DNA of 64,000 nucleotides, taken from positions 1 to 64,000 of the forward strand of contig JABLWW010000019.1 of the NCBI GenBank assembly GCA_013178295.1, read 5' to 3'. The notes beneath the pieces are model-generated. The model did no database searches and had not been told where the DNA came from. It saw only the letters and a program-made list of their open reading frames with translations. Source of the DNA: Anaerolineae bacterium. Lineage in GTDB: Bacteria > Chloroflexota > Anaerolineae > Anaerolineales > Anaerolineaceae. The first letter of the stretch is position 1; each line of letters begins with the position of its first letter. This document shows, in pieces, positions 52,167 through 60,935 of the stretch. The position numbers were made by a program, and so were the translations under genes.

Positions 52167-52547
52167 TCACAGAGGGTAAATCACACCGTTGCATTTTGGA
52201 CACGGACATTTGCGCTTGTCGTAGCGCACCTCGGGCATGCCTTCAGGGGCGGCAACGCTGGCGGTCATGTCCATGAGGTCAAAAACACGCCGGTTGCTGA
52301 CGCGGTAATAGACGTTCCAGCCCTCGCGCCGGTCTTCGATCAGCCCGCCCTCGCGCAGCAGAGCCAGCTGCTGCGAAATATACGCCTGCCGCAGCCCCAG
52401 CACCGCTTCGAGATGACAAACGCACGCTTCTTCGCGGCGCAGCACATCCAGGATCGCCAGACGCGCCGGGTGCGCCAGCAGCTTGAGCAGCCGCGCCGCT
52501 GGCTCAAAGTGTTCCAGAATCACAGGTTCAGAAGCTGTCATATTCAT
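52167..52547 (-). CDS. ArsR family repressor (permease cluster)
   Basis: Protein of 126 residues from ATG 52547 (or 52541). Winged helix: LLKLLAHPARLAILDVLRRE, EACVCHLEAVLGLRQAYISQ and EGWNVYYRVSNRRVFDLMDM. CVCH in the recognition region is the position of the As(III)-binding Cys pair of ArsR. The C-terminus KRKCPCPKCNG adds a second Cys group. Binding of metalloid should release it from its boxes at 52542 and 51770. It is a paralogue of the ArsR at 60091. Confidence 0.88.
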   Translation of the reverse strand: MNMTASEPVILEHFEPAARLLKLLAHPARLAILDVLRREEACVCHLEAVLGLRQAYISQQLALLREGGLIEDRREGWNVYYRVSNRRVFDLMDMTASVAAPEGMPEVRYDKRKCPCPKCNGVIYPL

Positions 52548-52566
52548 AATATTGAATGTGATTATA
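52542..52566 (-). promoter_or_regulatory. ArsR promoter with autoregulatory box
   Basis: Minus-strand TATAAT (52566-52561) is followed by ATTCAATATTATGAAT (52557-52542) spanning the likely start of transcription and the ATG. Confidence 0.65.
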
Positions 52567-52589
52567 GCCCGCTTGCGTCCGTCTGTCAA

Positions 52590-52651
52590 GGGGGTTGCCC
52601 TCCCCCGGTCCCTCCCGGAGGGAGGGGAGGTAGGCTGGGGCTTGCCCCTCA
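52590..52651. repeat. dispersed GC-rich repeat, copy 3
   Basis: About 54 bases nearly identical to 59802-59857 (CCCTCCCCCGGTCCCTCCCG, GAGGGAGGGGAGGTAGGCTG). It abuts the stop codon of the GH3 gene and the upstream region of the ArsR gene. Confidence 0.7.
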
Positions 52652-54967
52652 CGCAACGCTTACCGCACAGCCAAAAAGCCTTTCTGCCACCACAGCCGGT
52701 GTGTGTCCGCAGATTTCAAATGTGCCGCGCAGACGGATATCTTCGCTGGAGCTGCCAACCATCACCTGGATTGTCCCAGGTTCGACGACCAGATCCAGGT
52801 TGCGGTCATAAAACGCCAGCAGGTTCACCGGCAGGTGAAAGGTGATGCGGCGAGTCTCACCGGGCTGCAACCGCAGTCGGCAAAAACCTTTGAGTTCCTT
52901 TACCGGGCGCGGGATGCTGGCATATTCATCGCAAGTGTAGAGCTGCACCACTTCGTCGCCTGCCAGGGCACCGCTGTTGGTGAGCGAGAGGCTGATTTGC
53001 ACCTCTCCGCCTGGGCTGGCTGTGGCAGGCGTGATGTTCATCTCTGCATAGGTAAAGCTTGTGTAGCTCAACCCATGTCCAAAGGGGAACAGTGCAGTGG
53101 CAGGGGCATCGGCATAGTCGCCGTAAAAGTACGAGTGACCGGCGGAGGGCAGGTGGTTGTAAAACGTCGGCAGCTGCCCGGCGCAGCGCGGGAAGGTAAT
53201 GGCAAGCTTCCCGCCTGGGTTGACAGCGCCGGTGAGCACCTCAGCAATTGCCGCAGCGCCCTCCTCACCCGGCAGCCAGGCTTCCAGCACTGCTGCAGCT
53301 TTTTCGACCACCTCTGGGATTGCCAAAGGGCGTCCGTTGACCAGCACCACCACCACAGGTTTGCCGGTGGAGAAGATGGCATCTGCCAGCTGCGCTTGCA
53401 GTCCGGGTAATTTGAGCTCGGCACTGTCGTGAAATTCGCCGCAGGTGCATTCGGGCGCCTGTCCGGAGCGGCTGCCAAGCACCAGAATCACCATCTCGGC
53501 GCTTTGGGCAGCCCGCACAGCTTCATCAAACCCGGACGTATCGCCGCCGGTGTGCGCGCATCCTCGGGCGTATACCAGCCGTACATCGGGCAGTTTTTCG
53601 CGCAGTGCTTCCAGGATGGAGGGGATTCTCACCTGGTGCCTCTCCAGCGTTGCCATGTCCGGCACGTCAAATGCGGAGCCTTGTGGGCGGGTGTGCATCA
53701 GCAGTTCAGAGACGGAAGCGTAAGAATAATCGCCAAGCAGGTCGCGCCCGCTTTCAGCGGCAGGTCCGATAACTGCCAGGCTTTGTATACCCTTGGGCAG
53801 CGGCAGGGCGGCGTGGTTTGAAAGCAGTACCATGCTGCGGCGGGCAATTTCGCGTGCCAGAGCGCGCTGCGCCCGTGTTTCAAAAACTTCTGCAACGCGC
53901 CCCTCATCAACAAATGGGTTTTCAAACAGCCCAAGCTCGTATTTTTTGCGCAGATGGCTGCTCACTGCCGAATCGATCAATTCCATGCCGATCTCGCCTC
54001 TTTGCAGGGCGGTTTTCAGGTCGGCACCGTAACATTGTGTGGTGGGAGTCTCCACTTCGATTCCTGCCCTGAGCGCCATGGCTGCGGCGGATGCCCGATC
54101 GGGTGCGGCGCGATGGTAGGTATGGATCATCTGGATGGCTTCGTAATCCGAAACCAACAGCCCGTCAAACCCAAGCGTTTGGCGGAGCAGTTCGGTGAGA
54201 ATGCGCTGTGAGGCAGCCACAACCTCGCCGTCCAGCGAGGGGTAGGCGTTCATCACCGCGGCCAGACCGGCGCAGCGGATCGCAGCCTGAAAAGGCATCA
54301 GATGCACGTCCCACAGGTCGTGCCACCCGATGCGCACCGGACTGCAATTCAGCCCGCCTTCCGAAAGGCTGTGCCCGATAAAATGTTTGCCGGTTGCCAT
54401 AATACCATCCCGCAGACTGTTGCCCTGCAGACCGCGGATATAGCGTATACCAAACTGGCTGGCAAGCAGGGCATCCTCGCCAAAGGATTCCTCCACCCGC
54501 CCCCAACGCGGATCGCGGCATATATCCAGCATGGGCGCCAGCCCCTGATGGGCGCCGATGGCGCGCAGCTGGCGGCGGATTTCGCCGCTCATCTCTTCTG
54601 CCAGCTCTGGCTGAAAGCTGCAGGCAAGCCCGATGATCTGAGGGAACATGCTCCCGCCCAGCACCATCGCCCCCGAACAGCATTCCTCGTGCAATATGGC
54701 TGGGATGGAGAGCCGCGTCCTTTCGACAAGGAATTTTTGAATCTCATTGGCTGCTTTTGCGGCAGCGGCGGGGTGTAATGTGGATGCGCCTCCCACGCGC
54801 GAAATCTGCCCGATGCCGTGTTGCAGCTTCACCGCAACCTTTTGCGCATCCAGTTTTCCCCCGCACTGCAGTTCATAGACCCAGCAGGAGCCCATTTGGG
54901 CAAGTTTTTCATCCAGCGTCATCTGCGCCAGCAGAGATTTTATATTGCGTTGCATGTGGGATGTCAT
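52649..54967 (-). CDS. glycoside hydrolase family 3 (beta-glucosidase type)
   Basis: Protein of 772 residues with AGGAGA before the ATG. The N-terminal barrel has DEKLAQMGSCWVYEL, APMLDICRDPRWGRVEESFG and ATGKHFIGHSLSEGG. The nucleophile Asp is in GFDGLLVSDYEAIQM (about residue 273). The second alpha/beta domain (ARRSMVLLSNHAALPLPKGI, then LVLGSRSGQAPECTCGEF) and a C-terminal fibronectin-like domain (GDEVVQLYTCDEYASIPRPV) complete the usual three-domain layout. No signal peptide, so it acts on imported oligosaccharides. It is the last gene of a LacI-linked importer operon. Confidence 0.92.
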   Translation of the reverse strand: MTSHMQRNIKSLLAQMTLDEKLAQMGSCWVYELQCGGKLDAQKVAVKLQHGIGQISRVGGASTLHPAAAAKAANEIQKFLVERTRLSIPAILHEECCSGAMVLGGSMFPQIIGLACSFQPELAEEMSGEIRRQLRAIGAHQGLAPMLDICRDPRWGRVEESFGEDALLASQFGIRYIRGLQGNSLRDGIMATGKHFIGHSLSEGGLNCSPVRIGWHDLWDVHLMPFQAAIRCAGLAAVMNAYPSLDGEVVAASQRILTELLRQTLGFDGLLVSDYEAIQMIHTYHRAAPDRASAAAMALRAGIEVETPTTQCYGADLKTALQRGEIGMELIDSAVSSHLRKKYELGLFENPFVDEGRVAEVFETRAQRALAREIARRSMVLLSNHAALPLPKGIQSLAVIGPAAESGRDLLGDYSYASVSELLMHTRPQGSAFDVPDMATLERHQVRIPSILEALREKLPDVRLVYARGCAHTGGDTSGFDEAVRAAQSAEMVILVLGSRSGQAPECTCGEFHDSAELKLPGLQAQLADAIFSTGKPVVVVLVNGRPLAIPEVVEKAAAVLEAWLPGEEGAAAIAEVLTGAVNPGGKLAITFPRCAGQLPTFYNHLPSAGHSYFYGDYADAPATALFPFGHGLSYTSFTYAEMNITPATASPGGEVQISLSLTNSGALAGDEVVQLYTCDEYASIPRPVKELKGFCRLRLQPGETRRITFHLPVNLLAFYDRNLDLVVEPGTIQVMVGSSSEDIRLRGTFEICGHTPAVVAERLFGCAVSVA

Positions 54968-54981
54968 GGATTGTCTCCTGC

Positions 54982-55824
54982 CTAGCCTTTAATTGCTCCA
55001 GCGGTCAACCCGGAGATGATCTGGCGCTCGGCGAACAGATAGAAAATCACTGTCGGCACCGCAGAGAGTGTTACAAACGCCGCAATCAGCGCCAAGTCCT
55101 GCCCGTACTGCCCCTGAAACTGCATGGTGCCCAGCGGCAGGGTCCACAAGTTTTCCTTATCCAGCGCCACCAGTGGAACGAGGAGGTCGTTCCAGCTGAC
55201 GATCATCGTCAGCGCTGCCACCGCCGAAAGCGAGGGGCGCGCCAGCGGCAGAAGAATGCGCCAGTAGAAACCAAACGGCGTGCAGCCATCCATATATGCC
55301 GCATCCTGGAGTTCGGCGGGGATGTTGGCAAAAAAGCCGCGCAGGATGAGAATATTGCCAGATAGTTGAAAAGCCGTCTGCACAACAATGACCCCGATCA
55401 GTGTGTTGGTCAGCTCGGTCTGGCGCAGTACAAGATATACCGGCAGGATGGCGATGTTGATGGGAAACATCAGCCCTAGGGTGAAGAGGTTGTAGAACAG
55501 CTCCTTGCCGCGGAATTTCAGCCGCGCAAAGACAAAAGCTGCCAGCGAGCAAAAGAACACCACCCCGCTGGTAGTAGCTGCCATGACGATCAGACTGTTG
55601 CGCAGCATCAGCCAGAAAGAGGACATTTTGAGAATGCTGCCGTAGTTTTCCCAGCGCGGCGGGATGGGAAGGGCGTATGGGCGAGTCATGAACTCGCCGC
55701 GCGTTTTCAGCCCGCCGAAAACGATCATCACCACCGGCGTCAGAACGAGAACCACCGCAATTGCCAGCAGGAGGTACTGTATCACTTGGGGGAGGTGCTT
55801 GCGTAAGGAAGATGTGTTGATCAT
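54982..55824 (-). CDS. sugar ABC transporter permease (MalG-like)
   Basis: Protein of 280 residues with six helices. The EAA motif is ANIPAELQDAAYMDGCTPFG (about residue 185-205). MTRPYALPIPPRWENYGSIL precedes the second helix, as usual. Start at 55824 after AGGAAC. The stop is 15 bases from the GH3 start. Confidence 0.9.
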   Translation of the reverse strand: MINTSSLRKHLPQVIQYLLLAIAVVLVLTPVVMIVFGGLKTRGEFMTRPYALPIPPRWENYGSILKMSSFWLMLRNSLIVMAATTSGVVFFCSLAAFVFARLKFRGKELFYNLFTLGLMFPINIAILPVYLVLRQTELTNTLIGVIVVQTAFQLSGNILILRGFFANIPAELQDAAYMDGCTPFGFYWRILLPLARPSLSAVAALTMIVSWNDLLVPLVALDKENLWTLPLGTMQFQGQYGQDLALIAAFVTLSAVPTVIFYLFAERQIISGLTAGAIKG

Positions 55825-55835
55825 TGCCGCAGTTC

Positions 55836-56783
55836 CTAGTAAGCACCCAGATAATCTGCCTGGGGTGCCAGGCGTTGATAGACGAGTGAAAAGATGAGAC
55901 AGATAAGAAACATAACAATTGCGACCGCAGAGCCATACCCAAGCTGAAAGCGCACAAAGCCAAAGCGGTACATATAGGTTGCCATCACTTCGCTGGCGTT
56001 GACCGGTCCGCCGTGTGTCATCACCCACACCAGAATAAATTGTTGCAGCGAACCCAGAACCGACATGTAAGCCGAAATGCGGATGGTGCTGCCCAGCAGG
56101 GGGAGGGTGATGTATTGGAACAACTGGCGGCGGTTGGCGCCGTCAATGCGGGCGGCTTCTTCCAGCTCGGCTGGGATGTTCTGCAGCCCGGTCATAAACA
56201 GCAGCATGTAAAAACCAAAGTATTTCCAGGTAAGTACAACAAAGATGCACGGCATGACCAGCCTGGTATCCCCCAGCCATGCCTGAGGCTTTGCGCCCGG
56301 GATCAGCACCAGCAGGGCGTTGATCAAACCGCGCTGCGGGTCGGCGTTATACAGCCCCAGCCACATGATTGCCGCCATCACCTCGGAAAAGACATAGGGC
56401 ATAAAAAAGATGGTGCGGAAGAAGGCGCGCCCGGGCAGGTCACGCCGTACCATCAGCGCTATCCCCAGTGCCAGCGGAAGCTGAATCCCCAGAGAAAGCG
56501 CGATGATGATCAGCCCATTTTTCAGGGCAATCAGAAACACGCGGTCGGTCAGAATGCGCCGGTAATTGTTCAGGGCAACAAAATCAACCGCCGGTCCAAA
56601 GCCTTTCCAGTTGAAAAAACTATAATAGACAGATTGGAGAATAGGATACACCACAAAAATCAGGAAAAGTGCCAGTGAGGGCAATAGAAACAGGATAACG
56701 GTCAGGAGACTGTCGCTGCGCCGCGCCGAATCGGCAGCCCCTCCACCTCTGGATGTTCTGATGCTGGCGGGATGTATCCCCAT
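55836..56783 (-). CDS. sugar ABC transporter permease (MalF-like)
   Basis: Protein of 315 residues with six helices. Landmarks are LYPAL-like FLIFVVYPILQSVYYSFFNW and the EAA loop NIPAELEEAARIDGANRRQL. AAGGAAC precedes the ATG. It pairs with the MalG-like permease 11 bases downstream. Confidence 0.9.
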   Translation of the reverse strand: MGIHPASIRTSRGGGAADSARRSDSLLTVILFLLPSLALFLIFVVYPILQSVYYSFFNWKGFGPAVDFVALNNYRRILTDRVFLIALKNGLIIIALSLGIQLPLALGIALMVRRDLPGRAFFRTIFFMPYVFSEVMAAIMWLGLYNADPQRGLINALLVLIPGAKPQAWLGDTRLVMPCIFVVLTWKYFGFYMLLFMTGLQNIPAELEEAARIDGANRRQLFQYITLPLLGSTIRISAYMSVLGSLQQFILVWVMTHGGPVNASEVMATYMYRFGFVRFQLGYGSAVAIVMFLICLIFSLVYQRLAPQADYLGAY

Positions 56784-56875
56784 AAAAAAGTTCCTTTCGT
56801 GTTCTAGATGGGTGTGCGGGGATTGAAATCTTACCCAATCCCCGCACGACTGTCTGTACCGTCCGCCAGTGCGGG

Positions 56876-58258
56876 TTATTGCATCTCTGCGGCGACGGCA
56901 TCCTCAATTGCCTGAGCTGCCTGCTGCGGGGTCAGCGTACCAGCAAAAAGACCCTGGACGCTGTCATTCACCACCGAGCCGACCGCCGGAGGGAGCGCCT
57001 GGTCATAGTAGAGCTGGAAGTATTTGGCAGCTGCTGCGCCCTTCTGCACTGCGATGAGCGAGGGATCGGTCAGACCAACCTCGGCGCCCTTGACCACCGG
57101 CACCGAAAGACCAATCTTTGCCTGAGCGATCTGCGACTCGACGCTGCTGATGTATTTCAGGAAGTCTACCGCCTCAGGGGGAGCGTTCTTGCCAATGACG
57201 AACCCGTTGCCGCCGCCGAGCGCGTCGGCCGGGTCACCGGCGCCGCCTTCCACCATCGGGAAGGGGAACCAGCCCAATTTGTCGCCCAGCCCTTTTTTGT
57301 CCACGCTGGCATCTTTGAAGGCTCCGGGTGCCCACTGTCCCATCAAATCCATGGCAGCCTTTTCGCTTGCCATCTCAACCTGCTCATCCGGCCAGGTGGC
57401 GCCCAGAAAACCATTCTGGAAAGGCTGGAGGGCGACAAGCTCCTGGAGCTTTGTACCCGCTTCGACGAAGGGCGCATCGGTGAAGGCGCCTTTGCGGCTG
57501 TATGCAGCGTCAAATGCTGCCTGACCGCCGATGCGCACCGCCAGATACTCCCAATAGAAAGCGCCAGGCCACTTATCCCCTTCACCCAGGGCGATGGGGG
57601 TGATTCCGGCGCTCTTCAGCTTTTGGATATCTTCCAGGAACTCTGTCCAGGTGGTAGGCGGGGTTTCGATGCCAGCCTTCTTGAACAGGTCTTTGTTATA
57701 CCAGAAGCCGACCATGCCCATATCGCGCGGCACGCCGTAATTGACGCCATTATAGCTGTACACACCCAGTGCGCCGGGTGAGAAAGTATCCCGCCAGCCG
57801 TCCTTATCCAGCTCGGCGGTGATATCCTTGAGCAAACCTGCCTTGGCGTATTCGTTCATTGTCCCGCCGCCCCAGCTCTGAAAGATATCGGGGGGGTTGC
57901 CGGACTGCATGACGGTGGTCAGCTTGGTTTTGAAAGCTTCGTTTTCCAGCACGGTGATCTCGATATTGACATTGGGATGGGCAGCCATGTATTCATCTGC
58001 CATGCCCTGCCACAGCGCCTTTTGGTCATCGGCAACCTGAATGTGCCACCAGGTGATGGTAACCTTTTCGGCTTGCGGTTGTGTTGGGGCTGGCGGTGGC
58101 TGTGTGGGTGCAGGCGCTTCCGCTGGTGGCGGAGCAGCCGGTGGCTGCGTGGCTGGCGGTTCAGATGGGGGTGCTTGTGTTGGCGGAGCGCCGCAGGCGG
58201 TCAGCATCAAGACGCCAACTACGATAAGGCTCAACAGCGTAAATATCTTGCGAGACAT
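56876..58258 (-). CDS. sugar-binding lipoprotein of ABC transporter
   Basis: Protein of 460 residues. Signal MSRKIFTLLSLIVVGVLMLT, then AC, with the lipobox Cys at residue 22, and a Pro/Ala linker to about residue 65. The family 1 solute-binding fold follows: KVTITWWHIQVADDQKALWQ, NPPDIFQSWGGGTMNEYAKA, NYGVPRDMGMVGFWYNKDLF and GGNGFVIGKNAPPEAVDFLK. It captures a sugar, probably a beta-linked oligosaccharide given the GH3 gene. No transport ATPase is encoded in the operon. Confidence 0.9.
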   Translation of the reverse strand: MSRKIFTLLSLIVVGVLMLTACGAPPTQAPPSEPPATQPPAAPPPAEAPAPTQPPPAPTQPQAEKVTITWWHIQVADDQKALWQGMADEYMAAHPNVNIEITVLENEAFKTKLTTVMQSGNPPDIFQSWGGGTMNEYAKAGLLKDITAELDKDGWRDTFSPGALGVYSYNGVNYGVPRDMGMVGFWYNKDLFKKAGIETPPTTWTEFLEDIQKLKSAGITPIALGEGDKWPGAFYWEYLAVRIGGQAAFDAAYSRKGAFTDAPFVEAGTKLQELVALQPFQNGFLGATWPDEQVEMASEKAAMDLMGQWAPGAFKDASVDKKGLGDKLGWFPFPMVEGGAGDPADALGGGNGFVIGKNAPPEAVDFLKYISSVESQIAQAKIGLSVPVVKGAEVGLTDPSLIAVQKGAAAAKYFQLYYDQALPPAVGSVVNDSVQGLFAGTLTPQQAAQAIEDAVAAEMQ

Positions 58259-58416
58259 ATTCTTCTCCTTTACTAAGGTATTGAGAAAACAGGTTTTGAT
58301 TCTCTGATTCCAGACTGGAAATGGGGGGGATTTTTCGCGTATAATAGACTTATGAGGTACTCCTTTCTACTCGGGGGTCCTCCTACGTACGGGCAGGGCT
58401 GGTGAGACCTGGGCAT

Positions 58417-59445
58417 TCATCCAGCCCTGTCCTTTGGAGGTGCGGTTGAACCACGAACAATCAATTCGGTAGGTAACTCGATTCTGCCAGCTTCCTTTTC
58501 GGGGTCTTTTAAGATCCCCAGCAACATTTGTGTCGCCACACGTCCCATCTGTTCCAGTGGCTGCTGGACGGTGGTTAACGGCGGGTATACCATAGCGGAT
58601 TGGGCAATATTATCAAACCCAACCACCGAGATGTCATCCGGGATGCGCAGCCCGCGGTTGCGCACTGCGTCCATGACTCCCATTGCCATCACGTCGTTGG
58701 AGGCGAAAATAGCCGTTGGCGGGTTGGGCAGGTCGAGCAGAGCAGAAGCCCCGGCGTAACCGTCTGGCTGGGAGAAGGTGCCTTCATACACTAGGTCGGG
58801 AGCTTCAGGGATGTGGTATGTGCGCAGCGCCGAACGATACCCCTTGAGCCGGTCCTGAGCACAGCCAAGGTCCATCCAGCCGGTGATAAAGCCAATGCGT
58901 TGATGCCCCAGCTTGATCAGATATTCAGTGGCGGTGTAGGCGCCCTGCCAGTTGGTTGCGCCGACTGCCGGGCAGTTCTCGCCAGTTCCCTGGTGGTCAA
59001 TGAGGACAAAGGGGAAGCCGCGTTGCGTAAGGGTTTCGATGTAATCGGCGGGGTGGCGGGGCAGGACGAGCAGCAAGCCGTCTACCATGCCGCGTGCCAG
59101 GTTGGCGACGTAATTTGCTTCCTTGCTGGCAGTGCGGTGCGTGGTGTAGGTAATCAGGTCAAGCCCCATCAAACCCAGTTCGGCGTCAATCCCGCGGATG
59201 ATCTCGCCGATATAGCCGGTGCCGAGGTCGGGAACCAGCAGCCCGATGAGATTGGTCTTCCCTCCTGCCAGGCTCTGCGCCTGGCGGTTGGCGACAAACC
59301 CCAGCCGCCGCATGGCATCCAACACGCGCTGGCGCGTCTCCGGTTTGACGTGGATGTCGTTGTTGATTACCCGCGAAACGGTGCCGAAAGAGACGCCGCT
59401 TGCATTGGCGACATCCAGAATGGTGATTTTGGCAGCAGATTTCAA
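58417..59445 (-). CDS. LacI family transcriptional regulator
   Basis: About 342 residues from a TTG at 59445 that has AGGACGGGAAGA upstream and begins (M)KSAAKITILDVANASGVSFG. The headpiece continues TVSRVINNDIHVKPETRQRV and the hinge is RRLGFVANRQAQSLAGG. The effector domain (IGLLVPDLGTGYIGEIIRGI, AIFASNDVMAMGVMDAV, SVVGFDNIAQSAM) binds a sugar. An in-frame ATG at 59502 is possible but would put an operator inside the gene. It precedes the importer-GH3 operon on the same strand and is likely its regulator. Confidence 0.9.
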   Translation of the reverse strand: MKSAAKITILDVANASGVSFGTVSRVINNDIHVKPETRQRVLDAMRRLGFVANRQAQSLAGGKTNLIGLLVPDLGTGYIGEIIRGIDAELGLMGLDLITYTTHRTASKEANYVANLARGMVDGLLLVLPRHPADYIETLTQRGFPFVLIDHQGTGENCPAVGATNWQGAYTATEYLIKLGHQRIGFITGWMDLGCAQDRLKGYRSALRTYHIPEAPDLVYEGTFSQPDGYAGASALLDLPNPPTAIFASNDVMAMGVMDAVRNRGLRIPDDISVVGFDNIAQSAMVYPPLTTVQQPLEQMGRVATQMLLGILKDPEKEAGRIELPTELIVRGSTAPPKDRAG

Positions 59446-59456
59446 TCTTCCCGTCC

Positions 59457-59470
59457 TGTAAGCGCTTCCA
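59457..59470 (-). promoter_or_regulatory. LacI-type operator 2
   Basis: TGTAAGCGCTTCCA, with the AAGCGCTT core typical of LacI/CcpA-like regulators, just before the TTG start. Confidence 0.7.
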
Positions 59471-59614
59471 TTTCGTTTGACTTCTTTCCCGTTTAGTGGC
59501 ATTGTTAACCAGGTTTTTGGGCGGAATGCGGTCGTTTTTTTGCGTATTTCTCGGTTTTTCCTCCCTGAGCACATGAAAACTGTCTATTATGTTAGATGAT
59601 GTACTTTTACGTTA

Positions 59615-59662
59615 TGGAAGCGCTTACATTCATATTGTAGCACGAACAAAAAACAAAGTCAA
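59615..59662 (-). promoter_or_regulatory. LacI gene promoter with operator 1
   Basis: Minus-strand TTGACT (59662-59657), 17-base spacer, TACAAT (59639-59634), then the operator (plus strand TGGAAGCGCTTACA, 59615-59628) just downstream. The two operators are 158 bases apart, centre to centre, which would allow looping. Confidence 0.75.
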
Positions 59663-59753
59663 GATTTTTTGCGTTTGACACATTCGCCGCATGGATTGCC
59701 CCGCGCAACCGCTTGCGCTCTGCCGTGTTGCTTGCTGCGCGCCGCCGTCGGAT

Positions 59754-59928
59754 GGGGCTTGCCCCATCGTCCCCGCACCGGCATGGCGTTGGGTTTTGGG
59801 GGCTTGCCCTCCCCCGGCCCCTCCCGGAGGGAGGGGAGGTAGGCTGGGGCTTGCCCCATCGTCCCCGCACCGGCATGGCGTTGGGTTTTGGGGGCTTGCC
59901 CTCCCCCGGCCCCTCCCGGAGGGAGGGG
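59754..59928. repeat. exact 83-base tandem repeat (dispersed repeat copy 4)
   Basis: Bases 59754-59836 are repeated at 59846-59928 with a 9-base gap. Each copy starts GGGGCTTGCCCCATCGTCCC, a small hairpin, and ends CCCTCCCGGAGGGAGGGG. Further related words run to 60050. No gene here. Confidence 0.8.
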
Positions 59929-60075
59929 GGTCTACGGGCTGAAGGCAAAACCCTCCCCTTGCAAAGGGAGGGCAGGGTGGGGTCAAGCCGCGCCCTGCCC
60001 CCTCTCTCGCACAGCACCCCCGCAGGGAGCTAAAAGGAGAGGGGGATGCCCCTTGTCAGAACGCGGCACGGCGGA

Positions 60076-60103
60076 TATAATATATTCGTGATGACGAATA
60101 TAT
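60076..60103 (+). promoter_or_regulatory. leaderless ArsR promoter with operator
   Basis: TATAAT (60076-60081) lies six bases before GTG 60088 and nine before ATG 60091. The inverted repeat ATATATTCGT/ACGAATATAT (60080-60089, 60094-60103) spans the -10 and the start codon, as expected for ArsR autorepression. Confidence 0.75.
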
Positions 60104-60507
60104 CCGCACAGACCTGTCAAAGCATTGCCGAGCTGCTGGAAATTATCGGACAGCCAGCGCGCATGCAGATTTTGGTTGTCCTCTCGGCGCAGGATTCCTG
60201 CGTCTGCCATCTGGAAGCCGCCCTGGGATTGCGCCAGGCGGCTATCTCGCAGCATCTTGCCCTGCTGCGCCGCTGCGGGCTGGCAAGTGCCCGCCGCGAC
60301 GGGCGGCATGTCTATTACCGCCTGGCGGATGCGCGTGCCCTGGACGTGCTGCGCTGTGCAGCCGAAATGCTGCACCTGCCGCCCGAGACGCTTGCCCCCC
60401 CGCCCATGCCCATCCCCGGCTGTCCCTGCCCGTTCTGCCGCCCAGACCTGGCGGCAGACCAGGCCTGCAAAAAATCCATTCCCCAAACGGAGAAACTTCA
60501 TGTCTGA
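60091..60507 (+). CDS. arsR: ArsR family arsenic repressor
   Basis: Protein of 138 residues from ATG 60091 (GTG 60088 is equally possible and lies at the predicted transcription start). Winged helix: ELLEIIGQPARMQILVVLSA, DSCVCHLEAALGLRQAAISQ, QHLALLRRCGLASARRDGRH and VYYRLADARALDVL. CVCH carries the expected As(III)-binding Cys pair. The tail PIPGCPCPFCRPD parallels the CPCPKC tail of the ArsR at 52167. It heads the arsenic operon and overlaps the next gene by eight bases. Confidence 0.9.
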   Translation: MTNISAQTCQSIAELLEIIGQPARMQILVVLSAQDSCVCHLEAALGLRQAAISQHLALLRRCGLASARRDGRHVYYRLADARALDVLRCAAEMLHLPPETLAPPPMPIPGCPCPFCRPDLAADQACKKSIPQTEKLHV

Positions 60508-60907
60508 CTGCTGTTCTTCTACCCCCGCAGGCAATCCCTGCGCATGCAGTGCTTCACAGCGCCGTTTTCTGGTGCTCCCCTGCGCTGGCGGATCCAACGT
60601 TGGGCAGATTTCCAACGCCGCCGCTGTCGAGCTGGACAAACAGGGCAAAGCCCAAATCTACTGCCTGATTGGGGTGGCGGCGCACATCCCCGGCATGGTG
60701 GATGCCGCCCGCAATGCCCCGGGTGTGATTGCCATTGACGGCTGCCGCGTGGCTTGTGCCCGGCGGGCGCTGGAACACATTGGAATTCCCATCTCACAGC
60801 ATCTGGTTGTTACCGACCTGGGAATTGAGAAGAACCATGTCTTCGCATGGAGCGAAGAGCAGATCCAAACCGTACTTTCGGCGCTGGAATCCCCCGCCAG
60901 CCGCTAA
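60500..60907 (+). CDS. putative zinc-binding DGC-domain protein
   Basis: Protein of 135 residues: MSDCCSSTPAGNPCACSASQ (Cys-rich start), RRFLVLPCAGGSNVGQISNA, KAQIYCLIGVAAHIPGMVDA and GVIAIDGCRVACARRALEHI. The IDGC motif and the conserved CAGGSNVG give the DGC family. It is found beside redox and arsenic genes; its role is not established. It lies between arsR and the ACR3 pump. Confidence 0.85.
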   Translation: MSDCCSSTPAGNPCACSASQRRFLVLPCAGGSNVGQISNAAAVELDKQGKAQIYCLIGVAAHIPGMVDAARNAPGVIAIDGCRVACARRALEHIGIPISQHLVVTDLGIEKNHVFAWSEEQIQTVLSALESPASR

Positions 60908-60935
60908 ATTCCTTTCCCCATAGGAGCTTTTTGAT

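Noticed and set aside
58394-58429. Hairpin CAGGGCTGG/CCAGCCCTG as LacI terminator
   Set aside because: It overlaps the stop codon and has no T-run, so support is too weak.
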